Below, in pieces: positions 12,342 to 22,995 of a stretch of 64,000 nucleotides of DNA. The position numbers were made by a program, and so were the translations under genes. The DNA lies in assembly GCA_008638375.1 (NCBI GenBank), contig CM018043.1, forward strand, positions 53,332,947 through 53,396,946, in the 5' to 3' direction. The notes below the pieces were generated by a model. The model was not told where the DNA came from and searched no databases. It was given only the letters and a program-made list of their open reading frames with translations. Position 1 is the first letter of the stretch. The number at the start of each line of letters is the position of its first letter. Source of the stretch: Nyssa sinensis (lineage: Eukaryota; Streptophyta; Magnoliopsida; Cornales; Nyssaceae).

Positions 12342-15300
12342 GCAAACGCACACGCACACGCACACGCACACGCACACGCACACGCACAGAGTATAATTTA
12401 TCTTTTGATGTTACACTTGTGTTTGGCTTAATTTTGTATTTGGAGGTCACATGACTTGGTTAAGTTTTATTTATTTAATTGTGTTTTAAGGTGGGATTTC
12501 AGGGGAAGTCAACATAAACCTAGTTTAACTTTAGCCTCAAATTTCTAAGGTTTCTTGAGTATGTTTCCAATAATAAAGAATAACATCAACTGCGACCCCC
12601 TTTGTGAGGAGGCACCCCTTCTCCTTAAGTTACGGGGCTATTTTGCCGAGTTTTTTAAAGAGAGTTGTTTCGGTCCTAGGTATTCTCTACCTACCCATCT
12701 GTGTTGGTTTCGGGTATATGTACCGTATTGTTGAAGCTTGTTGGTTTAACTTAAGACTTAAATTTCTAAGGTTTCTTGAATATGTTTTCCATAATAAAGA
12801 ATAACATAATCTCATATATTAATGCCTATAAATTTTGCACAATTCTTAATCCTTGCCCAATTCCCTACTTTTTAAATGGTTCCACCAACAATGTACTCTT
12901 AACCATGCCGTAACCAATCAGTAGGAAACAAAGTGTTGACATAATTTGAACTGTTTGCAAGAATATGCGAATGCCCATTGCACTTCTACAGTGGCGGTAC
13001 AATATCTTAAATTTTAAAATTATGGTCTTTACTGACATTTTACCTTGAAACAAAATGAATTTGCTCGAGGATTACATTCGATTGGTACATATATTGCTTC
13101 TGCAAATATAAAGTGTCAATAGATTTTAACAAAGGTGCAAACATTACAGGCCTTCATTTACTGCTTCTTTTGTGCAATGTGTTCATTTAATGAGAGCATT
13201 CACAATTAGGATGTGATCTAATTAGAGGTTAATTTGTAACAAATAGGAATGGCATTAAACAGAGGAAGAACTCGTGGCAAGATGGAGTGCTGGGGACTAA
13301 CTGCCCTATCCCTCCAAACTCGAACTTCACATACATGTTCCAGCCCAAAGATCAGATTGGAACCTACACATACTTCCCATCAACTTTAATGCACAAAGCT
13401 GCAGGAGGGTTTGGAGGACTCAATGTCTACGCGAGACCTCGAATTCCAGTCCCATATCCATTACCTACTGGAGATTTTACTTTGCTTATTGGCGATTGGT
13501 ACAAGACCAGCCATAAGGTGAGGTCTATATATATATATATTATGTGTGCCTAGTAATTTTTTTTCTTATAAATAATTGTTAGATGTTGTTCTCAATGTGC
13601 ATTTGTTAAATTGTTAGGAATAGTAATTTTAGAAGATATGTTGAGCTTTTTGTTCTAAAACTGATTTCTACAAATATATATATATTGGGAGGGGGGAGGA
13701 GGTTATTTATGCCTAAGGATCAAAATTTCGTTTCTTTTCCATCGAAACAACAGAAATGTTTCCATTTCTCAGGGAACCAAAACGAAATACTAGTGGAATA
13801 TCAAAATTCACATGTTTTCATGGAAACAAAATTGTTTTCGTGGAAACATACAGAAACTAGTGGAAACATACTGAATTAGAGGAAACATTTCTTTTGTATC
13901 AACAATAATTCTAGAAGTTAGTAAAAAATAATATTCATTTATTTTTCAAGGATTAAGACTCAAAATTACGAGAAAATATTTTTATTATTTTTCCTAAAAT
14001 AATAGAAAAGTAGTAGGAGAAATAAAGTATAGAGAAACAACTATTTTAATACTAAGTTACTAATTATAATAGGTTTAAATCGCTATTTGTTTTACTTTTT
14101 ATTTTATATGTAACTTGTGTCAAATTATCTAATTCATGAATATTACATAGTATATATCTATTATGTCATTTATCATGAATATGATGTATATGCCTTAAAC
14201 ATGCACAAATATTCAATAAATAGGCTTATTTGAATAAATAAATAAATTTTAAGTTATGTTTTCAATTTTTTCTCCATTTCTATTATGTTTCCGAAACGTT
14301 TCCGTTTCCAGATAGACCGAAACTATACATCGAAACGATATTTTGATCCTTGTTTATGCCACTTTACATCCATATGATCTGATGATTTTTTTCCATCTCT
14401 GGGAGCAATTCTGTAGGTTTGAACAAAATCAATCCGTCCAAAGCCAGGGAACCAGGTCATGAAACAGGGATACAAACCATGTAGCGCTCTTCTTTATCCT
14501 AGTGAAAATATTCTTTAATTTACAAAGCTGCTATTTACTTAGGTTAACGTGCTCTACTTTATAACTTTATATCCATTTGTGATTCAAAATTTCTATCAAG
14601 GGAACCATTTTTCACTTGGTAAATGAAATATGCCAATTTAATCTAACTTCTTCATGTTATATGGCTGGTGAATATATCTCTGCCAAATGTCAGTTTTCCT
14701 TATTTCTGATGATAGAAAGCAGTAATTCAATTCTAGATGCTACTTAAAAAGAGTTGCCTGCATGAAAGATTCTGCATCCTTCTTCATGTGCCTAATAGTT
14801 TTCCATCATGTATACATGTATGTGCCATTTATAATAATCTGTCTTGATGTTTGCAGGCATTACAGCAATCTCTGGATTCGGGGAAAACTCTTCCTAATCC
14901 TGATGCCATCCTTATAAATGGCCATACGAAATCTTCCTTTAATGGTGATCAAGGTCATCCTCAGCATTTTAATAGTTAGGCCTTTGTATTAATTGAAGGA
15001 TGTTTAGGCATTTTCCTCTCTTGAGTTTTGAAGAGGTAATTTTTGGGTTTCATTAACAATGTTTCACTTGGTTTTGCTTTTCAGGCAAAACCTACATGTT
15101 TCGGATATCAAATGTGGGGTTGTCGACCTCTTTGAACATCAGGATTCAGGGCCATACAATGAAGCTAGTTGAGGTTGAAGGATCTCACACCATTCAGAAT
15201 GTATATGATTCCCTAGACGTGCATGTGGGCCAATCTGTGTCTGTTCTAGTTACCTTAGACCGGCCTCCAAAAGACTACTACATTGTTGCATCTACACGGT

Positions 15301-16827
15301 TTACAAAGCCTGTTCTTACAGCCACTGCAGTGTTACACTACACAAATTCTCAAACGCCAGTTTCTGGACCTGTGCCCGCTGGTCCAACTGACGAAATAGT
15401 TTGGTCTATGAAGCAAGCCAGAACGTACAGGTATATATTACCCTAGAAGAATTGTATTCACATGTACACAGGCATGAGCTTACACTCTTGGAATACTCAA
15501 ATGCATGCATGCGCACAGACACACACACACACAGTTTGGGTTTTAATATGATTTGAATGGCTTCATTGTGTTTTTCATGATATTTGAAGATAAAACCCCA
15601 TCAACGTTAGTCAGGACACTGAAGAAAATATGAGCCGTCACAGTTAATTTTGTGGGATCAATTGAGGGTTTTCCTGGAATGGAACTTTTACTATTTCATC
15701 AGCATTTGAGTGATAACTGTCTTTCTTCATCAGCATCATTCATAATAATGGGTTTCTTTGGGAAAATGCTGTTGATATAACAATGGAGCCATTTCAATTT
15801 CCTCAAAAACATGACATAATGCCTCACAGAGCATTAATACACTGCTGCCATTATTTTCCATCAAAACAAATGCATTCTAGGAGTCATTTATAATCTGTTC
15901 TGATCTTTTTGCCGTTTGTGTTCCTTTGAAGGTGGAACTTGACTGCAAATGCAGCAAGGCCTAACCCTCAGGGCTCATTCCATTATGGACAGATTACACC
16001 AACAAGGACAATTGTGTTGGCCAACTCAGCACCTCTAATCAACGAAAAGCAACGATATGCTGTTAACAGGGTCTCTTACATCAATGCTGATACCCCTCTG
16101 AAGCTTGCTGATTATTTTAACATCCCTGGAGTCTTTAGCATGAACTCTATCCAAGGCGTTCCCTCTGACGGCCCTGCATTCATGGCTACATCTGTTATGC
16201 CTGCCTCCCTCCATGATTTCATTGAAGTTGTTTTCCAAAACAATGAGAACACCATGCAATCTTGGCATCTTGATGGCTATGATTTCTGGGTTGTTGGGTA
16301 AGTCACTATACTTTGCTCATTGGTTCTACCTTTTGCAAGGCAGTTAGTTTCTAACTATTGTCATTGCAACAATTACAGTTATGGTTTCGGACAGTGGACT
16401 CAGGCCAGTAGAAACAGCAGCTACAACTTAGTCGATGCTCTTACTAGACATACTGCACAGGTAACCTAAAGGAAGGTCTAAAGATGGTGCTATTTTTGGC
16501 CATGATAGGGTTTGCCTTTGGAATTTTTTTTATAATTTTTTAACATTATAACAAATTTAAATTTTACTATGATATTTAAATTTAATGTTCTCATAATTTT
16601 TCCTTGCACGCCTTTTCTTGCAGGTATATCCCAATTCTTGGACTGCTATATTGGTCTCCTTGGACAATCAAGGCATGTGGAATATGAGGTCTGCAATATG
16701 GGAAAGGCAGTATGTCGGGCAGCAATTCTATCTCAGAGTGTACAACCCAATCCGCAGCCTTGCTAATGAATATGACATTCCTGCTAATGTTCTGCTTTGC
16801 GGTAAAGCCATTGGAAGGCACCCTTAG
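11950..16827 (+). CDS. SKU5-similar (SKS) multicopper-oxidase-like secreted protein, 539 aa
   Basis: Coding exons are 11950-12093, 12179-12288, 13247-13517, 14857-14953, 15085-15430, 15932-16297, 16379-16460 and 16624-16827. All borders are GT-AG and the total is 540 codons including TAG. A signal peptide (about residues 1-24, ending VSLVKA) precedes DDPYRYYTWTVTYG. Family landmarks are INGQFPGP, WQDGVLGTNCPIPP, AAGGFGGLNV, RISNVGLSTSLNIRIQGH, VHVGQSVSVLVT, ARPNPQGSFHYG and VYPNSWTAILVSLDNQGMWN. Copper ligands of true oxidases are absent: the HWHG position reads LTWNG, the HPWHLHGH position reads QSWHLDGY, and the C-terminal HCHIEPH block is replaced by MRSAIWERQY. It is therefore a non-enzymatic cupredoxin-fold wall protein of the type tied to directional growth in SKU5 and pollen NTP303 proteins. 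It ends LLCGKAIGRHP with no hydrophobic tail, so a GPI anchor as in SKU5 itself is unlikely. Confidence 0.93.
12297..12388. repeat. Compound TC / CA / CACACG microsatellite in intron 2
   Basis: Immediately after the exon 2 donor there is a TC run, a CA run and then about eight repeats of CACACG-type units. It makes a long artificial open frame on the minus strand, which is not a gene. Confidence 0.95.
12523..12586 (+). repeat. Left copy of a 64-bp direct repeat flanking organellar rDNA
   Basis: GTTTAACTTTAGCCTC followed by AAATTTCTAAGGTTTCTTGA and a tail ending AAAGAATAACAT. The same sequence returns at 12744-12807 with a few mismatches. The pair encloses the organellar rDNA fragment exactly. 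Confidence 0.85.
12587..12743 (-). pseudogene. Organellar 23S rRNA gene fragment inserted in intron 2 (probably plastid)
   Basis: The plus strand reads as the complement of bacterial-type large-subunit rRNA, with blocks such as TACGGGGCTATTTTGCCGAG, CTACCTACCCATCTGTGT and GGTTTCGGGTA. In 23S rRNA these match the conserved stretch running 'TACCCGAAACCGACACAGGTGG ... CTCGGCAAAAT.GCCCCGTAAC'. The GACCCCCTTTGTGAGGAGGC part agrees with my memory of the plastid version; a mitochondrial source is not excluded. It has several substitutions and a gap, and spans only about 157 bp, so it is a non-functional nuclear insert. It lies antisense to the host gene. Confidence 0.8.
12744..12807 (+). repeat. Right copy of the 64-bp direct repeat flanking organellar rDNA
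   Basis: GTTTAACTTAAGACTT followed by AAATTTCTAAGGTTTCTTGA and a tail ending AAAGAATAACAT. It matches 12523-12586 with a few substitutions. Confidence 0.85.
13714..14352. mobile_element. Non-autonomous hAT-type element in intron 3 of the first SKS gene
   Basis: The left end TAAGGATCAAAATTTCGTTTC and the inverted right end CAAGGATCAAAATATCGTTTC form terminal repeats of about 20 bp. A perfect 8-bp direct repeat TTTATGCC at 13706-13713 and 14353-14360 is the target duplication expected of hAT transposases. The interior repeats GGAAACA-type words and codes for nothing. It is spliced out with the intron, so the host reading frame is unaffected. Confidence 0.85.
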
Positions 16828-18350
16828 AGAGATTATTTATTAAGTGTTTTTGTTTTTCAGTCATGAGAGTTTGACTGCAAGAGAAGACAGGTATTCTAGA
16901 TGGGGAGAAAAGCCATTTCTTTTTTTCTTTGGCTTCTGAATTTGTATATCCCAAAAAAATTATTTCGCTTTATTTGCCATATATGATTATCCCATTAGCT
17001 TTATTTGCTTGATCTCATTTGTGAAAAAGTTTGCAGTTGGTGGCAACATGTAGTTTGAGAATTATTTGAAAAATCCTTAGGCATGGTTGAATTTTGATCC
17101 ACGCATGCCATTTTCTTTTGTTTTTTCCCCACCATTTTTAGCTGATCTGTCTCGCCTTTCTCCTAAAAGTAATAGTTGAAGGGAATGAATCAGAGTGGTG
17201 AAAATGCTTGGGAGTTTATGCAGCAGAAGTTTGACAGCGTTGTGGGTAGTATATTTCATTAAGGTCTTGAAGTGCTTCTTTTGTTTCCAGGGTTGTATGT
17301 TGTCTTGCTAAGAAGCCTAAAATTTAGTTGTTTTCCGGCTGGTCTCCGGCACGGTCACAGGTTGGCCTGCTTTTCCACTGTTTTTATGTCACGTTGAATT
17401 GGAATTGAAATTGAAATGTTAGTACCAAAGCATAAATGATAGATTCTACTAAAGATTCTTTATGGGCACATGATGGGAATTTAATTTTACCTGTGTTGGA
17501 ATTGGGTCGGTGTGTTGGTTTGATTACATACCATGTGTTAATATTGTAATTTACTATGAGATTTGTCCTAGTGATGCATTATGATTTTCAGCTGACTAGT
17601 TGGCTTGCAGAAGAGAGAGGATACTAATCACATGTATCTAACGATTTTTATGATTTTAGTAATACAACATACATATATTTAACGATTTTTATAATTTTGG
17701 TAACACAGCGAGTTTCGCATAAATTTTACAAAATATTACCATTATACTTGTGACGGGGCTCATATAATAAGAACCCCGAGGACTTTCCATCATACCCACA
17801 CCCACTTTAATCCACATATATGTTGCACAATTTTGATAAATACATCTAATAGTTTTATTTTTTCTTTAATCAGAGCTTAAATTTTCAAGGGCAATATGGG
17901 AACTTGAATGCTAAATTCTGGAATGCGCGTGTCAAATATCATTCTAATTTCAAATTTTGAGTAAGATGCAAAAATTGTTATTTGAATGATGTGTCATCTG
18001 ATCTGTTAAAATATATTAATGTCATATTTGATATGAAGAATAGCACATGCTATTTCATGTCATGTCACCTATTGATAGTAAGATTTCATCTTTTTGTTTG
18101 AGATCACTCCATGGTTATTGGATTACTTGTCATGCTAAAAAAATGACATTTAAGTATTGAAGTATAGTTAAATATAGTTGTCAAAATGTAACATTTTAGT
18201 GCTATAACGATGTCAAAATATAGATTTAGCAAGACTCAAATGACATTTTACGATTCAGAATTTTAGCTAGGGCGGATCAAATTGAAGATATTATTAAAAT
18301 TTAAGAGAGTTTATATGAATATAACAAAAAATTTGGGACGGGGGAGGGGC

Positions 18351-18640
18351 AAGTCCAATTTTGTTAAAATATTCTAACAAAATCAGGGATGAAAAATACA
18401 ATATTAAAAATTGAGGGAGGGAGGCAAGTCCTATTTTGTTAAAATATTCTAACAAAATTAGAGATAGAAAATACAATATTAAAAATTAGGGGGGGTAAGT
18501 CCTATTTTGTTAAAATATTTTAACAAAATTAGGAATAAAAAATATAACATTAATTTTTTTTTTTTAAGGAGACAAATTCTATTTTGTTAAAATATACTAG
18601 TAAAATTAGAGATAAAAAATACAATATAAAAAATCTTAGA
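18351..18640. repeat. Four-copy tandem repeat, unit about 71-77 bp, with an internal palindrome
   Basis: Units start at about 18351, 18426, 18497 and 18574. Each carries TTTTGTTAAAATATTCTAAC plus AAAA or a variant, an imperfect palindrome, followed by 'TTAGAGATAGAAAATACAAT' or a variant. The last unit is the most diverged and is preceded by a T run. Confidence 0.8.
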
Positions 18641-19453
18641 AGCCATGACTCCCACTTGTCCCCGTACATTCATCGTTGTCTTAGAGTGTCCACACGTCAT
18701 TAGGTATAAAAAAATGATTTTTTGGAGGTATGACTTAATATAATTAATTATTTTAAAACATTTTTATAGTAATGAAAGTATCATGTACTGAATTAATTTT
18801 TTAATATGATATAAAATATTCATCATAAGTTACCTAGTTCTTTGGCACACGTTACTTGCAAGCTCCTAAATTTAAAAAAAAAAGTTGATTAATTTTTTTT
18901 TTTGTTTTCATTTGAATTGAGGGAGGTGATGGTCAGTCTTCAGTTTTGGAATCCTATCATTATTGGATCAAAATCCAATAATTCACTAGAATTTATTTAT
19001 TTAGATTTTCAAGATGCAATTTCACCACCTTTTTTTTTGCCTTAGTCAACTAGTTTCACTTATAACTTAATAGAGGGATAGCAAATAGTGTACATGTGTT
19101 AGGAGCAATGAAAAATTATTCAATGATTGCTCTAATAATCTGAATGCTAAAATAATGTGTCATATGTGTATTTATAATATATTAACTATTAAATAATTAA
19201 ATAAAAACTCTAAATATTATATGTGTGCAACGACGACTCAAATCAAAGTTATTTTTCATAAGATAAATGAATTTTTTCATTTCAAAGATGTTAACTTATC
19301 TTAACTCGTGTCTTTTTTTTTTATTATTATTATAGGAGAAATGAATCTTTTCATTTAAAATATGACTTGTTTTAATTATTTTAAAAACTCACACTTACGA
19401 CTTAAAGGGAATCACACACCAATTACATGACTTAAAGAGAATCGCATGCCAAT

Positions 19454-19991
19454 TAGGAGTGTTAATTTTTAACACGATACGATAATACGATTCGAATACG
19501 ACACGAAATTAACGAGTTTGAGTTTAGTATAAATGGGTTTAGATTATAAACGAGTTGACACGTATAACACTATTAATAAACAGGTCGTGTTTGAGTTTTA
19601 CTAGTGTCAACCCATTTAACACGACTTAACACGTTTAATTATAAAATATATTATGAGTCACGGTAATTCGTCTCATATCAAATATTTATCAAAATTTTGG
19701 AATTTTTTATTTATAAAAGAGGTTTCTAATTTGATTTGGCCGATATCCAAAGTTACTAAACTTGAAAATTATCTATACATATTAAAAGATAGGTAAATCT
19801 TTTTATTTAAAAAATAAAAAAATTAAAATAAACGGGTTAAGTGTGTCGACACATGTAACCTGTTTAATAAATGAGTTGAGTTTGGGTTTTGAAACTTGAC
19901 ACGATTAGTTAATAGTGTCGGGTTAGTGTTCATACATATTTTCAAATATGTATGTCTTGACACGACACGATAACACGAATTGACACCCCTA
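19454..19991. mobile_element. Non-autonomous hAT-type element, 538 bp
   Basis: It starts TAGGAGTGTTAATTTTTAAC and ends with the inverted form of TAGGGGTGTCAATTCGTGTT. A perfect 8-bp target duplication ATGCCAAT lies at 19446-19453 and 19992-19999. Subterminal words of the type 'ACACGACACGATAACACGA' are abundant on both sides, as in many plant hAT relatives. It has no coding capacity. Confidence 0.9.
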
Positions 19992-20280
19992 ATGCCAATT
20001 ACGTAATCTAAACACTTATACTACTTGCATAGTATCTATATTATATTTATATTATTATTAATATCTATATCTTGGTCCTAGAATCATTTATATTATTATT
20101 ATTATCTATATTATATTTAATCAACTATTATCTCATACACAAACATAGCGCTAAAGTTTTAGAGAAAAATTCTTCTTTATGAAACAAAAATCCTTTCACC
20201 AAGGAAACCAAAATCATGTCAGGCCAAAATTATTGTACTATATAATATGGTACAAACTGTCATATTTTTTGAAAAAATTA

Positions 20281-20482
20281 GGTTATGTTTGTTTACGTTT
20301 TTAAAATAAATTTTTTAATTTTAAAATGTGGGATACGCGTTTGGCAAGCTATTGATTTTAATTTTTTAAAATTTAGATTATCATATTCAAATATATTTTT
20401 ACAGTTTTTAAAAAATTAATTACAAAATTTTTAAAAATATTTTTTAAAAAATTGTATCTGAATCACTATTCAAGTGCACCCC
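20281..20482 (-). repeat. Short AT-rich dispersed repeat (MITE-like), copy 2
   Basis: It begins GGTTATGTTTGTTTACG and ends ATTCAAGTGCACC. The reverse complement has the same end motifs and internal order as 10355-10549. Precise ends are uncertain. Confidence 0.5.
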
Positions 20483-21174
20483 AAAAAGTAGACTTAGAAA
20501 CTCAAATTACAACCGTATATTAAACTTCTCTAAAATCTCACTTTCGATGCAATAAAAACGAAAAAACTTCAAAAAAGGTAGAATAAATTATACTTGAGAT
20601 AATTTTGATATACATATTTGAAAAATATAATATTTTCCTTACTTAGATTGTTAATTCAACTGACTAATTTGAATTGAATAATGTAGAAAAAATAATATAT
20701 ACATGTGTCATATTTGATTATTTGTGTTTTTTGAATATACAAAATGTTCAAAATCTACTTATACTTGTATGTATCGTAAATTCTTTTTCATTAATAGAAT
20801 AATTATCAGAATACTTTATGAATACTCTACAATCAAAATACATAAGTCTCTTGATGTTAATCCAAGAGAGAGAAAAACTAGATTGATAAAAATATGGAAG
20901 AGAGAAATAGAAGAGCAAAGATTTTGTATTATATATCTTTTGTGTATATGTAAATTGTACGTGACTGCTTATGTAGAATATTATCATAATATATGTTAGA
21001 GTAATCTTTCAAGTCTAAGTTAAAATAAGACCCATTGAGTCCAACCACATCTTTAATAACCTATGCAAAGATGAACTATGAATTATAGACATGTATTATT
21101 TAAGAATTTTTTTGACCCACATTAATTATATAAAAAAAATTATTACAATATTACACTACAATTTTGTGAATTTT

Positions 21175-21675
21175 TTTTGGAGTAAAATACATTAATTTTT
21201 TAAAAAATTTTTGATAATTACAAAGACTTTTTTTAAGATTTCTGAAATGACAATCACTTTTGTTTTTATTGACAAATTATAAAGACCTCTCTTATAATCT
21301 TATTTTTTCAAAAAGATAAAAGTGTCTCTTTCATTATTTTTTTTTGTATTTTTAAAAATTTGACTAACTTTTTCTAAGCCTTTTTTTTTATCATTTTCAA
21401 ATAAATATTAATTAAAATTTTCTTTAACTAAAAAATATAAATTATTTATCTTAAATTTATTTTTTATATAAATGAATTTTTTAAAAAAAATATAAAAAAT
21501 AGTTAAAATTGAAAAAAAATGATAAAAAATGAAAAGACACTTTTTTATTTTTTTTTATAAAAAAATCTAATTTTTTATTTATAATTTATTAATAAAAATA
21601 GAACATTATTTATGTAATTTCAAAAAGGTTAGGAACATTTCAGAAATATCATAAAAGGTATTTTTTTTTTTCCAG
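21175..21675. mobile_element. Second degenerate MULE relative (non-autonomous)
   Basis: The left end has 'TTTTTGATAATTACAAAGAC' then 'GATTTCTGAAATGACA'. The reverse complement of the right end has 'GATATTTCTGAAATGTTCCT' then 'TTTGAAATTACATAAAT'. Both follow the order of the terminal repeats at 1114-3305 and 10716-11230. The interior is AT-rich and non-coding. Confidence 0.5.
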
Positions 21676-22198
21676 GTTAAGGACGTAACATTTGTCAACA
21701 TTCAAGTATGGGAAAACAGTGTATGAAGTGCAAATGCGACGCGGGAAAGGTGTGAAAGGCCAATGGACTATGGAGACGGAAGGGAACAACTCGGGAAGTT
21801 AACGTTAACCAATTGACATGAGACGGTTGATAAATTTGCCGCCACAACTCGGAACCTTAGAAATGAAGAGTTGGGCCTCAGACCCGATCCATAGATGCCT
21901 CCCATTGTCTTCGGTTCCTGCTTCAATTTCATGTGAATTCTGCAAAATCCCTGATTTCAACCGATTATAGACTAACAACACTCTGCCCCTTCTCTCTCTC
22001 TCTACGCTTTCTCCATTTAATTATTACCATTAACAGCCAATTGATTGCATTTAATGATGATCCGTTCTTGGCTGCGTCGTTCTCGCTTCTTTAGATCTTC
22101 CTTTTGCTCTCATCACCGACGATTCTAAAACTAACCTAAACCCACACGACTTTTATATTTTTACAAGAGAAAAGGGGTAAGAAGAATATTATATTTTG

Positions 22199-22213
22199 TA
22201 TATAGATATATAC
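22199..22213 (+). promoter_or_regulatory. Possible TATA box of the second SKS-type gene
   Basis: TATATAGATATATAC lies upstream of a GC-richer leader that runs to a good splice donor at 22543. A start of transcription around 22230-22245 would follow. Position-based inference. Confidence 0.35.
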
Positions 22214-22330
22214 ATACAGCGCCACAATACATTTCTTCGCGGAAAGGTTTGAGAATTTCGAGAAGTTCTGGTCAACTGGGATCACTTGGGTTCTCGCTGT
22301 CAATATTGAGCTAGAAATTGAGCTGTGAAG

Positions 22331-22995
22331 ATGTACAGAGAGGTTAGCATGAAGTGCGCCGCAAAGGAGCTTCCATTTCTCGGTATCCGAGTCCACGTTA
22401 GAGTCAGAAAGAGATGTTTCGCGGACACTTCTTATATAAATTCTGTGTACTTCTCAATGATTGTCAATACCCCTTTGCTTCTGTCCCTCTCCTCAATCCA
22501 TTTGTGGAGGTTGATTCTGAAGTCCTTTGGCTTTTCAAATTTGTAAGTATTCAGTTAGCTTATATGTTCAAATTTGAACAATCTTTTGGCAATTACAACT
22601 GTATCATTAGGTACTGCAGAAAGTTATCCAAGTTTTAATTGAATGATATGTTTGAGGTATCATGCACTTCCACATAGTTTAACTTTTCACTGGCTCATAT
22701 CCAATTCCCAATTATGAATTGAACTTTTCAACTTGGTTCTTGTTTTCCAACTAAGTTTTCTTGTTTGAAATATTTAACAAACTTGATTCCAGTCAATTTT
22801 TCACTTCAAGCAAGCATTAGTGTTATTAATTTTTTGTTTGTTCCGATTGGTTTGTTCTGAACATGTTTTCTTTTCAAATTCTTTTGGTGTGGCAGAAATA
22901 AATTGTTGGAGGAATATTCTCTGATAAAATGGGACTTGCCATTTTCCTGCATTTTTTTCTTGGAATATTGGCTTTGTCAAGTGTTTCTCGGGTGA
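22331..22995 (+). promoter_or_regulatory. Upstream open frame overlapping the start codon of the second SKS gene
   Basis: An ATG at 22331 opens a frame (MYREVSMKCAAKELPF...) that stays open to the donor at 22542. After removal of the 5' UTR intron it continues from 22896 through the main start codon region in another frame, and stops at TGA 22993-22995, about 103 codons in all. If the transcript starts upstream of 22331, this frame would compete with the main start at 22929. The peptide resembles no family I know. Confidence 0.4.
22543..22895 (+). other. 5' UTR intron of the second SKS-type gene
   Basis: Donor TT|GTAAGTATTC at 22543 and acceptor GTGTGGCAG ending at 22895, 33 bases before the start codon. 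The size and position parallel the UTR intron of the first SKS gene (11617-11932). Confidence 0.7.

Larger units (their letters stand above)
16828..22195. other. Intergenic region between the two SKS genes
   Basis: The first 500-700 bases hold the 3' UTR of the upstream gene; I see no canonical AATAAA. The rest is AT-rich and includes a four-copy tandem repeat, a hAT element, an inverted copy of a short repeat and a degenerate MULE relative, listed separately. Near 21680-22195 base composition rises and a CT run (21990-22003) appears, consistent with the promoter of the downstream gene. The short frames at 20724-20999 look accidental. Confidence 0.6.

Noticed and set aside
11854..12450. A 198-codon minus-strand open frame with Arg-Val and Cys-Val runs
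   Set aside because: It is created by the CA/CG/TC microsatellite in intron 2 and runs antisense across two well-supported SKS exons.
12604..12804. 66-codon plus-strand frame in intron 2
   Set aside because: It is a chance reading of the antisense strand of the organellar 23S rDNA fragment.
20724..20999. 91-codon plus-strand frame between the SKS genes
   Set aside because: AT-rich, Tyr/Ile/Lys-rich, overlapped by an equally long antisense frame, with no known motif and no promoter or splice context.
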